A DNA stretch of 64,000 bases. Source: Elymus sibiricus. Its lineage: Eukaryota > Streptophyta > Magnoliopsida > Poales > Poaceae. How positions within the stretch are numbered: position 1 is the first letter of the stretch; the number at the start of each line of letters is the position of its first letter. Both the position numbers and the translations under genes were made by a program. Where the stretch lies: assembly GCA_039707655.1 (NCBI GenBank), contig CM077668.1, positions 401,167,630-401,231,629 of the forward strand, written 5' to 3'. A model generated the notes under the pieces. It ran no database searches. It had not been told where the DNA came from and saw only the letters and a program-made list of their open reading frames with translations. Shown here in pieces: positions 9,333-20,139 of the stretch.

Positions 9333-10847
9333 ATGAGTGACGAGGAGGGGGGAGTAGTGGCGGAGCTATAGTGTCCAATCTGGGTGGGCCGGTACAAAGA
9401 AAAGCCCACTATTTTCCTCACATGGGCCCAATATGGTCTCAATCCCTCACTGTTTTCACCATGGCTGGGCAGGCCATGGCCCATTTGGCCTGGCTGAAGT
9501 TCCGCCAGTGGGCGAGAGGTTCCTTACGGGGTTCACGTGTTCTTCTCCAAAACCCTAGACATGGCGGCAACATCTGGTTCGATGATGAGTTGTATGATGT
9601 GGTGATTTGGAAAGAGGAGGCGGAGCAATTCCATCTTGATGCTGGATGGCTAGTGATCGCATGGGTCAACACAAACATGCCCTTCAGGTTGGAGGCTATG
9701 TTTAATACGATGGAGTTGGCATGGGGCTCGCCCAAACGCCAAAGTGTTATGAAGTTGGGGAGAATCTATTCATCTTTCAGATGTTCTGCTTGGGAGATTG
9801 GAAGAAGGTAGTGCATGGAGGACCTTGGATCTTTAGGGGCTATAATGGAATGGTGGATCCCGAGTCGATTGTGTTGAACGGTTTGTATGTTTGGACCTAG
9901 ATTCATAAGGTGCTAGATCTCTATCGCCATGAATCGGTTGTTGATCAGTTGGCTCGTAGAATTGGGAAGGTGAAGGAGGTATAGCTTCGGCCCAACCTAT
10001 ATTAGGAAGGTGATTACATGCGAGTGCATGCTCATGTTCTGACTGTGTATCCCTTGACCCGTTTCACTCCATTGACGGTTGAAGGAGAAGGAAGGAGAAG
10101 ACTGCTAGTCAAGTATGAGAAAATACATTTCTTCTACCAAGTGTGCAGGCTCATGGGGCTTAGTTTTGAGGAGTGTGGAGACGGCCTGGGAAAGGAGGTG
10201 GGGGAGCTGGATGTTGGCTCAACGAAGAATGGTGGCCTGCGCGCCCCCAGGCCCCAATGGGTGGTATGTGTGCTCCGCATGGTGGCAGGGGCAGACATCG
10301 CAAGAGAACAACAAGGGGAGGTCATGGCCTGAGGAAGAGGATGATGACTTGGACGATACTACGACGAGTTTGCTGAAACTAGCAGAGCAATAATCAGAGA
10401 AAACTGATGATGGTAGTTCAGCCAGGAAAAAAGTTGACCAACCCTTTTTTCCTACCACCGGGCGAGGGGGTGTGGTGGTGGATCCCAACATAAATCCACC
10501 ACCAAAACTGGCGTATGTTTCACCGAGAGATTTGGAGAGGGCAAAGAAGGCACAATCACCAAAAAAGAATGATACTTTGGCATTAGAGCAAGTACAATAG
10601 GATGACGTAGGCGGACTGTAAAACATTAATGATTAACAGCCGGCTGTAGCACGCGCTCCTAGACACTTTGTGAGAAAGGGAGGTGGGCCATATATCAGCA
10701 AAGTAGTACATATTATTGTACTTGCCGGCTATAAGATTGCCAGTAGATGACATAGCAAGATCATGTAGCCAGCAGCTGGCTATACTATTAACCATGCTCT
10801 TATTGGCAAGTGATATGTGCAGCTTGCATCATAATTGTAGGGGGTAA
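9333..10847 (+). pseudogene. LINE ORF1 (DUF4283 and zinc-knuckle protein), decayed
   Basis: The start MSDEEGGVVAEL is followed by a stop. The DUF4283 domain is readable with frame changes (NLFIFQMFCLGDWKKVV, HGGPWIFRGYNGMV near 9770-9850), and then a CCHC_4-type zinc knuckle region near 10110-10190 (LLVKYEKIHFFYQVCRL, FEECGDGL). The tail is acidic and Lys-rich. L1-type plant LINEs encode such an RNA-binding ORF1 protein. A MITE at 10586-10799 lies inside; without it the frame runs on to TAA at 10845-10847. The matching ORF2 is not found downstream on this strand. The sequence between 9188 and 9333 looks like leader. Confidence 0.7.
10586..10799. mobile_element. Harbinger/Tourist-like MITE (214 bp)
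   Basis: The ends are imperfect inverted repeats (GAGCAAGTACAATAG against GAGCATGGTTAATAG) and the element is flanked by TTA on both sides (10583-10585, 10800-10802), the target duplication typical of PIF/Harbinger elements. It has no coding capacity. It interrupts the LINE ORF1. Confidence 0.75.
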
Positions 10848-10892
10848 GTAGGAGTACTCTACTTTTCTGCTACTTTAGTCATCTTTTTTTTT

Positions 10893-11059
10893 TGAGGATA
10901 ACCCAAAATGGGTTAGACTGGCCTGTTACAATCATTAAGTAAAACCTCTGTCAGTTCCTCAGGGACTGAACCCAATTGGAAAAAATTGTCAGTACTCCTT
11001 GCTCGTGCAGCAAGGCAATGTGCAACTTTGTTCTGGTCTCTCTTGATCCACCCAATATC
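10893..11059 (-). pseudogene. LINE RNase H C-terminus and 3' tail
   Basis: On the minus strand this reads as the end of a LINE RNase H (WIKRDQNKVAHCLAARARS, then LGSVPEELTEVLLND), followed by a short 3' part and poly-A. It is the continuation of 23431-25799 across the CACTA insertion, and the ATC at 11057-11059 is repeated at 23428-23430. Confidence 0.8.
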
Positions 11060-11640
11060 CACTACCAAAATTAACCCCTATGCCGACAGCCTTATGCCGT
11101 CGGCATAGGCCGTTTACCGTCAGCTTACCCCTATGCCGACGGCTGCCGTCGGCATATCTCCGTCGGCGTCGATCTCGACGGCGTAGTCTTGTCAGACCGT
11201 TGGCATAGAAGTGCCGTCGGCATAGACGTCTATGCCGACGGCATCCGTACGGCCGTCGGCATAGAAACCCCGTCGGCACAAAAAATCAGCCGGACGTCCA
11301 CTGACGGCGCCATGACCTGGCGGCACCAATAAAAGGAGAACACGTGGCACATCTAAGCCGACGGCAGGGCCGTCGGCATAGATATAAATATATGCCGACG
11401 GCCCTGCCGTCGGCTTAGATGCACCACGTGTTGCCTTACCCAACCTTCTGGCAGTGTCCTATGCCGACGGCCAGGCCGTCGGCATATACATGCCACGCGG
11501 CAATCGCTGAGAGCTTCTGGCAGGCACATAAGCCGACGGCCTGGCCGTCGGCGTATGTCTGCCACGTGGCAATCGCTGGGACATCCTGGTCGTGTCTATG
11601 CCGACGGCAATGCCGTCGGCATAGTTCTCCTCTGTTTTTT
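11060..11640. repeat. CACTA left terminal repeat and subterminal array
   Basis: About a dozen copies of TATGCCGACGGC or its complement occur. Between about 11390 and 11625 they form palindromes (TATGCCGACGGCC ... GGCCGTCGGCATA) at a regular spacing of 67-69 bases, separated by spacers containing CCACGTG or CCACGCGG. Such arrays bind the TNPA-type protein in En/Spm elements. Confidence 0.85.
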
Positions 11641-11949
11641 AGAGCTGCTCTGTTTTTGCATTTCCAATTCAAATTCACAGCACAATTTTGCATTTTGCAT
11701 TCAAAATCACAGGAAACAACATGTACATACACAAAAATATATTCAATGTCAAAAACCTTATCTAGATAATATGAAAGATCATCATCATCTCAAGATCATC
11801 AACATCTAAAGATCATCAACATCATCATCGTCGAAACTTCATAAACATAAGTATGAGACATGGACATCATCATTGTCATCTAAAGAACACTAGGAAGAAG
11901 TATGGAACATGAAAGCATAGCAAAACATGGAAAACATCATCATCTAGCG

Positions 11950-14422
11950 AAGATTAGGATCATCGCCGCCAGCACCGCCAAGACCAGCACCACCTAGCCG
12001 GACCGGAGTGACTGGGCTCTCTGAACCAGGAGTCGAGCCACGAAATGATCCACCGGTTCCCTACATGTTTGAAAAGAGATTGTAAGGGTAAATATGATAG
12101 TGTTGAATCAACGAGAACTAGTTGGTGAATAGTTAGGCAATGTACTAACCGGAGTCCCACTGCCTAGTGCCACCCATTCATCGAACGTGGGCACGTATGG
12201 GGGTTCTCCAGAAGGTGGTGGTGCGGGTCCCATTGATGGTGGATCCATGCGGTTTTGCATAGACGACCACATAGCCTGGATGTTAGTTAACCAAGCAAAC
12301 ACGAAGGTCAGAAGAAATAAAAGTGCAAAATTTAGGTTGGTTCTAAGTGGGCAAAACTAACCGCCATCATCCGACGGTTGTAATCCTCGTTTGACTGAAC
12401 TCGTTGCAAGTAATCCCGCACCTCGACATGCTTAAGCTCGACAAAGGCCTTATATGCCTACAATATGACATGATGTAAATAATAAATCATGGCAATGCTG
12501 AAAATAAAGTGAGAAAGAAAGAAGATAAGGGGGGAAATACTTACAGCATGCTGGCTGGCTAAGCTAGGATGCAAACGGCCCGTACTCCCGCTCGGGCTCG
12601 GGTTGGTAGATCGGAGCCATGTGTAGGAGACAGAAGGAGTGATCACGCCATCGAGGCACGGGTAGCGGCCATGATACTTCGGCTGGATGGCCACCACCGC
12701 CGTCTCGTCGGTCTGAGATAGGATGGGGTCAGCAACATCCGAACCAGGATTTAACCTGGTAAACGACTCCGTGTAGGACTCCAGGTTCTTCTCGGTATTG
12801 CCGTAGTACTCGCTCTCGCCGTCCTTGCGCTTACTCCGCGCACGGGCCAGCTTCCACGACTCCATGTCTGAGAGCGGCTTCTTCACCTTGCCCTCCTGCA
12901 ACGTCAAACAGAAGTTAGCCATACATAAGAACATGACGGTATAAAGAAAAAAAAGAATGTATCATGTATATAGATAAGAACATGACGGTAAAAAGAAGAA
13001 AAATAATGTATCCTGGTAAACCTGGATGGCCATGTAGCCCCAGTGGTTCCTGTTTCCTTGGCCGTGTGTTCCGTCGGTTCCACGATTAGCCCGGTTCTTT
13101 GTGCTCTTGGCAGTAAACTCTGCATCCTCACTGAGCCACCTATCCACCAAACTCGCCCATCCGTCATCCCTTCCATAGCACCAAGTAGGAATAACCTAAA
13201 TAATGGAAGCATGACATGTCATCACAAAACAATGAAATTGACTGTTTATACGTCGGAATGAAAAGTCTGTAATACTTACCATCATGTATTGCTCCCTGCT
13301 CAAGGTAAGCCGCTGCTTCTGCGCTTCTTTCTTGCTCATCTTTCGACCAAGGTAGTTGTGGTAGTAGTGCGAGATGGCAACCCAGCGCACCTCGTACTGA
13401 ATCTGGCGAGCTTTCTTCCTCGCAGCCGCCACCAAGACCACGTCGGCTCTAGCCTTGTGCTCCTCAAGAACCCTATAGAATTGCTACAATCATGCATAAA
13501 ACCAGAATGAAACAAGGCATGAGTTAAGTGATTCAATGATAAACTATGAAAGAAACTCAAGACGAGTGATTCTGAAGAGAACTTACCCAAAATTTATTGA
13601 TCACGGCCTTAGCGGCCGTCCCGTATTCCGCGAGGCTGGCAGCCTCGTAGTGGTCCCAGGTCATGGCCAAAACCCGCAGCTCCGGGTCCCTGTCTGGCCA
13701 TGGGCAGAATAGGCCCGGCCAAAAATCCTTCAACAGGATAGTGATAATGCCGTTCGGTTTACGGCCCTCTCCAAGAACTTTCCAATTGCTGCAAAAGAAT
13801 CAAAAAATTAGCATGTGTACAATGAAAATGTTAGTATGTGTTCAAACTATGATTGAGAGGCACTTACTCTGTCCCCACGGGTTCAATGAGCCACTTCTTC
13901 TCCTCGGTAGCAGGAGGTGTAGGTAGTTCTGCAGCACCATGCAGCCACCCCTTTGGATCACCCGGCGGCAAGTTACCCCACACCTCGCCACCAACCTCCC
14001 CTCCAGAACCCTCCCCCTCGCCCTCCTCCTCCTCCTCCTCCTGAACGAACTCCTCCTCGCCCTCCTCCTCCTCCTCCTCCTCTTCCTCCTCCTCGCGAAC
14101 CTCCTCCTCCCCAGACTCAGAGGGTGCCTCAGTATAGGAGGGCGTCGAAGACGACCCCCTATGTCAGACACGGACCGTAGTTTCTTGACCCGACCGCATC
14201 TCGACCCACCCCCTCCTCCTCTAGGGGCTCTCCCACCACCCCTCCTCCTCTAGGGGCTCTCCCACCACCCCCTCCTCCTCTAGGGGCTCTTCCCCCGACC
14301 CCTTGACCTCCCTGTTTGGTGTCATCCTCAAGTAGTCGGGGGGGAGGCTGACGGGGTCGTCCACTCCGACTAAGACCTCCTTTTAATTTGCTTCGGAAAC
14401 CCGCGCCGCTGGACTTGCCCAT
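11950..14422 (-). pseudogene. CACTA second gene, plant Transposase_24 type
   Basis: A probable start lies at 14422 (MGKSSGAGFRSKLKGGLSR). Next comes an acidic run of glutamates encoded by GAG/GAA repeats (about 13990-14130), then segments that resemble the plant Ptta/En/Spm Transposase_24 family: DFWPGLFCPWPDRDPEL, TWDHYEAASLAEYG, HYYHNYLGRKMSKKEAQ, NRANRGTDGTHGQGNRNH and KVKKPLSDMESWKLARARS. These lie in different frames separated by intron-like AT-rich gaps, so it is multi-exon, perhaps with a frameshift near 14165. In En/Spm the partner protein TNPA binds the element ends; a similar job is likely here. Exon borders are approximate. Confidence 0.65.
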
Positions 14423-14643
14423 GATTAGCAAACCTGCATTGAGAAGAGAATAAACAGTTAGTAAGGATAACAAATAAATAAGCATACAAAAAAGCACATT
14501 AATAACAAAAAAGCACATTAAGCATACAGAAAAGAACATTAACAAAATATGCAATGTATAAGCATGCTATATATATATATATATCTCTTTTTTGGCAAAG
14601 GAAGGAAGCATATTAATAAACCATACAAAAAAACTTACATTTC

Positions 14644-17600
14644 CTAGAACCCATATGAATCATCACTATTGTAATATATTTTTCGACCGGTCTCATCATC
14701 ACTATCACGCATATCGTCTTCGTTGTCTGACGGAGGTGGAGGCTCTTCCTCGTCGTCAGCGTGTTCATTTAACTTTTCAAGCATAATTATGTCTCTTTGA
14801 TTCACAATTGCCTCACCATCATTCCGTGCATCGTCATCGTTTGGGTCCACATCAACATAACCCAAGTCATCATCGTCCTTGTTTCGGACCACATCATCAT
14901 GTTGAACACTCCCTCGTATGTCATGGGGTTTATGTTGTAGTAATCATCATCGTTCGGGTCCGGTAGCTTACCATGTGGCGACACCTTGAACACAACTTCC
15001 CAACCCTTTAGATACTCTTTCTGGCATGGGTAGGGCAGATAATAAACTTGTGTGGCCTGGGTAGCAACAATAAAGAGATCAGCTCCGGCATAGACGGTTG
15101 ATGGTTTAACTTCGACTAAACCAACGGAAGGCTTATGTCTTAGACCCTTATTGGGGTCAAACCATCGGCATTTGAACACAACGAGACTTAGGGTTTCGCG
15201 CCCACGGTAGAATGTAAGCTCGTATATTTTTCCTACCCTTCCATAGTACTCCACTTTATTATCTCCTTCGGTGAAGACTCCAGTATTTATAGTTTTGGGA
15301 TCAGGCCGACTGTTCTGGTGCTCCTCTGTATGGAAGCGATATCCATTCACATCATACTTTTCGCATGTCATGGCCCGACTGTTAAAACCCATGGAAACCC
15401 ATCTCAATTCTTCATCCATTGATGTGTTCGGATCTTTTCCCTACAAGTTTAATTGAAATTGTAGGTTGCATTAGTTCTGATAACTAATAAATGTTGGGTG
15501 CACTAGGTAATAGGGAAGTGCGAAAATTTACTTTCTCCATGAACCACGCAACAAATTTTTTCCTTCCATCGGCACCCTTTCGGAGAAGAGTAAGTGCCTC
15601 CGCTTCAGTAGGAGGCATCATTCCCGTCCACTCTTCATCAACGAATCGACTAAAAGAAGAAAAGCGGTATTAGACCGAGGCAAAGTGAACATAACGAATT
15701 GACTAAAAGAATGGTGCAACGGTATTACCTCATCCACTCATCCTCAACTTCCTTGATGTTGTGCAAGATATAGAACATGACGTCCTCCCACTCATGCTAT
15801 GGCATGATATAAGGTTTCGAGCATCCAGCCCTGCCACCTTGCCCGCTGAATAGAGGGAGCTTGGGTTTATACTTGGGCTCTTCTGTATTGTATCGAGACA
15901 CCTTATTATGCAAAGTGGGAACGTGGTCCGGATAGTACGCTGTCCTTAGATCTGCCACCTCCTCTAGGATAACTGCCTCAGCCATGGAAGCTTCAATCTT
16001 AGCTTTGTTTCCACATTTGTGTTGAAGATGCTTGTTCTGTCTCTCAGGACCGTACTGCCAACGATTCTGCACAGGGCCCCCCAACAATACCTCGTTCGCG
16101 AGGTGCAAAATGAGATGTGTCATCGGAGTAAAGAAGCCTGGCGGAAAGATCTTCTCTAGCTTGCATATCAACTCCGGCGCCTTCTTATGTAATTCTTTTA
16201 TCATCTTGGGACATACTTCTTTAGCACAAAGCGTGCGGAAGAAATGGCTTAGCTCCGCAAGCACATGCCAGACACGCTCGGGGACATAGCCTCGAACCAT
16301 CACCGGCATAATCCGCTCAATCCATACATGATAGTCATGACTCTTGAGCCCGGTGACTTTGCCCGTTAAAAGATTGACTCCCTTACTTATATTCGATGCA
16401 TAACCATCAGTGAACTTCACGACATGTTTCAGCCACTTGAATGCCTCCATCTTATCATCCTTTTTAAGGACGAAGTCAGCATCTGGCTTGAACCAAGATT
16501 TTCGACCGCCTGTGGGAGGCCGCATGTTCAGACGTGGCCTATCACAAATATTCTGTTGATCGACTCTAGCATTAATGTTATCCTTTGTCTTATCAGGAAT
16601 GTTGAGGATCATGCGAAAAAGGGCATCTGCGACATTCTTTTCGGTGTGCATCACATCGATGTTATATGGAAGTTTGAGGTCCTTGAAATAGGGAAGCTGC
16701 TTGAAGGGGGTAATGTGAGTCCAGTTGTGCGTCTCACCATATCCTTCAAAACCTTTGGCTTTTCCTTTGCCTTTCCCTTTCCCCTCGCCCTCGCCTTCGC
16801 CTGTGGCTTTGCCTTTGCCTTTGCCTTTCCCTTCGCCGGCAGGCTTAAGAGCTTTCTGCTGAGCAAGCACATCCGCACCCGAAAACGTTGGAATCTCGTT
16901 TACTTCATGGACAACTAGGCCTTTCGTGAAGTTCTTCTTGTCTTCCCTGTCAGGATGGTCTGGAGGGAGGAACTGTCGATGCAGGTCAAAGGCAACATAC
17001 CTGCCACCCTTCTTCAGCCAAATGAAACGCAAGGCCTACATGCACACTGGGCATGGCATCTTCCCACTTGTACACCATCCACAGAATAGGGCATAGCCGG
17101 GAAAGTCATGCATGCAATACTGCAGCCAAACTTTCATCAAGAAATTTTTCTGCAGATGTCGATCGTATGTCAACCTCGAGAAGTACCAAGAATGGTGCAA
17201 ATCATCCACCAATGGCTGCATAAACACACTCAAATTCTTCCCCGGATATTCAGGCCTCGGAATTATCAGCGACAGGAACATGGTCTTGCGTTGCATTATG
17301 GCGCCGGGAGGGAGATTGAGCGGAATAACAAACACGGGCCAGCAGCTGTATGGATTAGACGACATACCATATGGATTGAACCCATCACCTGATATAGCAA
17401 TTCTGACATTCCCAGCCTCGGCTGCTTCCTCAGGGTATTCTGTGTCAAATGACTTCCATGCTTCACCTTCTGATGGATGTACGATTTTATATGCATGGTA
17501 CCTTTTCCCTTCCTTGTGCTACTTCATCATTTTGGCAGACTCCTCGGTGATGAAAAGGCGCTGCAGTCTTTTTATGAAATTGAGATACCAAAGAACCTTT

Positions 17601-18364
17601 GCAGGGATGGCTAGCTGCTTCTTCTCACCCTGCTCATCGACCACCTCAATATACCGAGAGGAACCGCACTTCCTACAGTAGTTGTCATTCGCATACTCGT
17701 GCCTAAACAAAAGGCAATTCTTTGGACAAACATGTATTTTCTCATAATCCATAGAGAGCGCCTTCATGATTTTCTTCATAGCATACATGCTTTTCGGCAG
17801 TTCATGGCCCTCAGGGAGGCTGTTAGCCCATACTCCCAGAAATGCTTCGAAGCAACCTTGGGTACAGCCGTACTCGGCCTTGACTGCCATCAGTTGCGAG
17901 ATGGCATCCAGCTGAGAGAGCTTGGCACCCTCATAAAGAGGTTTCTTTGACGAGGCCAAGATATCCAGGAAGGCCTTTGCGGTTTCCTCCGGCTCCTCCG
18001 GTTCATTCGCTGAAAGTGTCGCAGGTGCCGTCTGTGCAGCACAGACATCATCTAGCATGTCTCTAACCCCATCGTCCTCATGACCAGCGATGCGTTGTCG
18101 TATCACCTCCTCTCTACCACGGTCTCGCTGGGCAAAGTTTATCCGCATGTTAAAGTTTGGCATAAATCCATTCGTGCGAAGGTGCAAAGTCATCTCCTCC
18201 TTATCTCTACGGATACGTATCTTACATTTGGCACAGGGGCATTCTGGCACCATTCTCATTGGACGATGGAATATCTCCTTCAAAAACACATCGGGTCTCT
18301 CGACCCACTCTGTTGTTACTTGATTCCGATGGAAAAAACCACTGTACATCCACTGATTATCTGC
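14644..18364 (-). pseudogene. CACTA TNP2-like transposase, three nonsense codons
   Basis: Start at MADNQWMYSGFF (18364). Exon 1 (18364-15729) contains the transposase-associated N-terminal domain with PECPCAKCK, the Transposase_21 domain (NPYSCWPVFVIPLNLPP, FCGWCTSGKMPCPVCM), a Gly-Lys-Glu-rich repeat near 16770-16850, and a DUF4218 domain (DYHVWIERIMPVMVRGYVP, FPPGFFTPMTHLILHLA). Exon 2 is 15532-15649. Exon 3 (14644-15440) has DUF4216 (VVFKCRWFDPNKGLRHKP) and a very acidic tail. Splice sites are GT/AG and phases agree. In-frame TAG codons stand at 17519-17521, 17036-17038 and 15797-15799, and a frameshift is likely near 14895. The enzyme cuts and joins the element ends in the nucleus. Confidence 0.85.
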
Positions 18365-18509
18365 CATCTCTGCTTTATTGGGAGGCACACAACAAAATTG
18401 AGGATTCATTTAAATTAATCACATCAATGTTTTATTTTCTACCGGGTTGGCGAGAAACGACATTGAATCCACCTACATCTCTAATAGGTAAAGATGGGTC
18501 CTAATCCCA

Positions 18510-18719
18510 CCCGAGGATGTGTAGATTGAGTACATTCTCCATGCTCTACCCCATTCCGAGACAAAATTTCGGCAGCACCTCCCCGCTATTCTCCAGATAC
18601 ACGTCCCGGCAAAAACCCGAGAGAATGTGCATCTGGAGAACAACGGGGAGGCGCTGCCGAAATTTTGTCTCGGAATGGGGTAGACCATGGAGAACGTACC
18701 CAATCTACACATCCTCGGG
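18510..18719. repeat. Long inverted repeat (hairpin) upstream of TNP2
   Basis: The left arm (18510-18603) and right arm (18625-18719) are reverse complements over ~94 bases with about 90% identity by eye; for example CCCGAGGATGTGTAGATTG against CAATCTACACATCCTCGGG. The loop is about 21 bases. It lies about 150 bases upstream of the TNP2 start, so it may be in the transcript leader or promoter. Confidence 0.85.
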
Positions 18720-19424
18720 CTGTCCGTGGAAAACGCTAGACAATCCGAATGAGTTACGGTGATAAATATGCAATTGAATGCATATTTATCGATGCAACCC
18801 TTTCGGACGGGAGACGCCTAGGTTACGCGACTTGACGTGAAAATGAAATCTAGTGACATGAAAAAAATGGAGGAGATGGATTTGTAGCTCACCCTCGGCT
18901 GTAGAGGAAGTAGTCGAACAGCAGAGGGATGCTCAGGGACCAACGCTTCGGACGACGGTCACTCCGAGGAAATGCGACACCACAAAGCCTGCAAATTCCA
19001 CCGAAAGAACAACTTGGATCATCACATCTCAGTCAAGTGTCAAAATTTTGTCTTCAATTTTTTTAGTAAGATCATCGTGATGAAGTAACCACTAGCCATG
19101 ATCCAAATTTTAACATCTGTCTATCTATCTACTTCACAAAACATCTATCTATATATCATATCGAGTATCTAACCAACATTACATCATATCAATCTATCCA
19201 TCCATCCAACATCCAACATCTTAATCCCTCTAACACTAGAACAAGTCAATCCCTCCAACATATCAATCCATTCAACAACAAATAAAAAATTGTAGCCAAC
19301 ATATCAATTCATTCAACATCCGTGATTCATCCATCCATCTAAAAAACATCTAGCTAACATACATTCATCCATCCATCTAAAATGAAGAGAGGGGTGAGAT
19401 GAGAGGGAGAGGAGCTCACGGTGG

Positions 19425-19760
19425 GTGGCGGACGGGACGAGGCAGGGGATGGCGGAAGGCGGGGCGGAGCAGGGCGGACGGTGGCTGGGGCGGCGGCAGA
19501 GGAGGCCGGCCGAAGCAGCAGCAGAGGAGGGCTGGGCAGGGTCGATGCAGGGCGGGCAGGGGTCGAGGCGGGGCGGCGGTGTGGACGGCCGGGGTGGCGG
19601 CGGCGGCTCGGACGGCCGGGCTAGGGTCGATGCAGGGCGGGCTGGGGTCGAGGCGGGGCGGCGGTGTGGACGGTCGGGGTGGCGGCGGCGGCTCGGACGG
19701 CCGGGCTAGGGCGGCAGCGCGGGCAGATTCGGGCGCGCGAGGACGGAGGCAAGCCCGACC
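19425..19760. repeat. GC-rich minisatellite in CACTA
   Basis: A unit of about 87 bases is repeated around 19540-19715 (GGTCGATGCAGGGCGGGC ... GGCTCGGACGGCCGGGCTAG), within a run of GGCGG-like sequence. Long ORFs in several frames here are a product of the composition and are not taken as genes. Confidence 0.75.
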
Positions 19761-19924
19761 GGGCTAGGTCGGCGGCGCGGACGGTCGGGGTGGCGGCGGC
19801 GAGGGCGGAGACGGCGACGACGACTGGTGGCGGCGCGGGTGGACACGGCGGTGGCGCGGGTGGATCGAGGGGGGATCGGGGAAGGGCTGGAATGACTAGA
19901 GGGGGGATAGGGCGAGTGGATAAG

Positions 19925-19980
19925 GTGATCTGTGCCGACGGCCGACATATGCCGACGGCTAAGCCGTAGGCATATATATT
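19925..19980. repeat. Internal block of CACTA end-type motifs
   Basis: GTGCCGACGGCCGACATATG and TGCCGACGGCTAAGCCGTAGGCATA occur here, 3.4 kb from the right end. It separates the gene half of the element from the tandem-repeat half and may be an old end. Confidence 0.6.
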
Positions 19981-20139
19981 TTTTCATTTTTTATTTCAAT
20001 TTTTTTTAATAAACATAAACTTTCATTTTTTTTATAAAATCTCCTAGCAATTTGTTAAATATCCACTATCCTTCCTACCCTCCGAAGACCACCTAGCTGC
20101 CTAACCCTGTCTAGATTGATCGGTAGATCTACCCGTTTG

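Noticed and set aside
11060..11640. Regularly spaced palindromes resembling a CRISPR array
   Set aside because: This is the subterminal region of a CACTA transposon in a plant genome. The spacers are related to each other and the ends are CACTA...TAGTG.
13842..14250. Arg-rich and Pro-rich ORFs
   Set aside because: They are other-frame readings of a GAG/GAA repeat that encodes a glutamate tract in the CACTA second gene.
19399..19969. Long Gly/Arg/Ala-rich ORFs
   Set aside because: GGCGG minisatellite; all frames are open and no domain is present.
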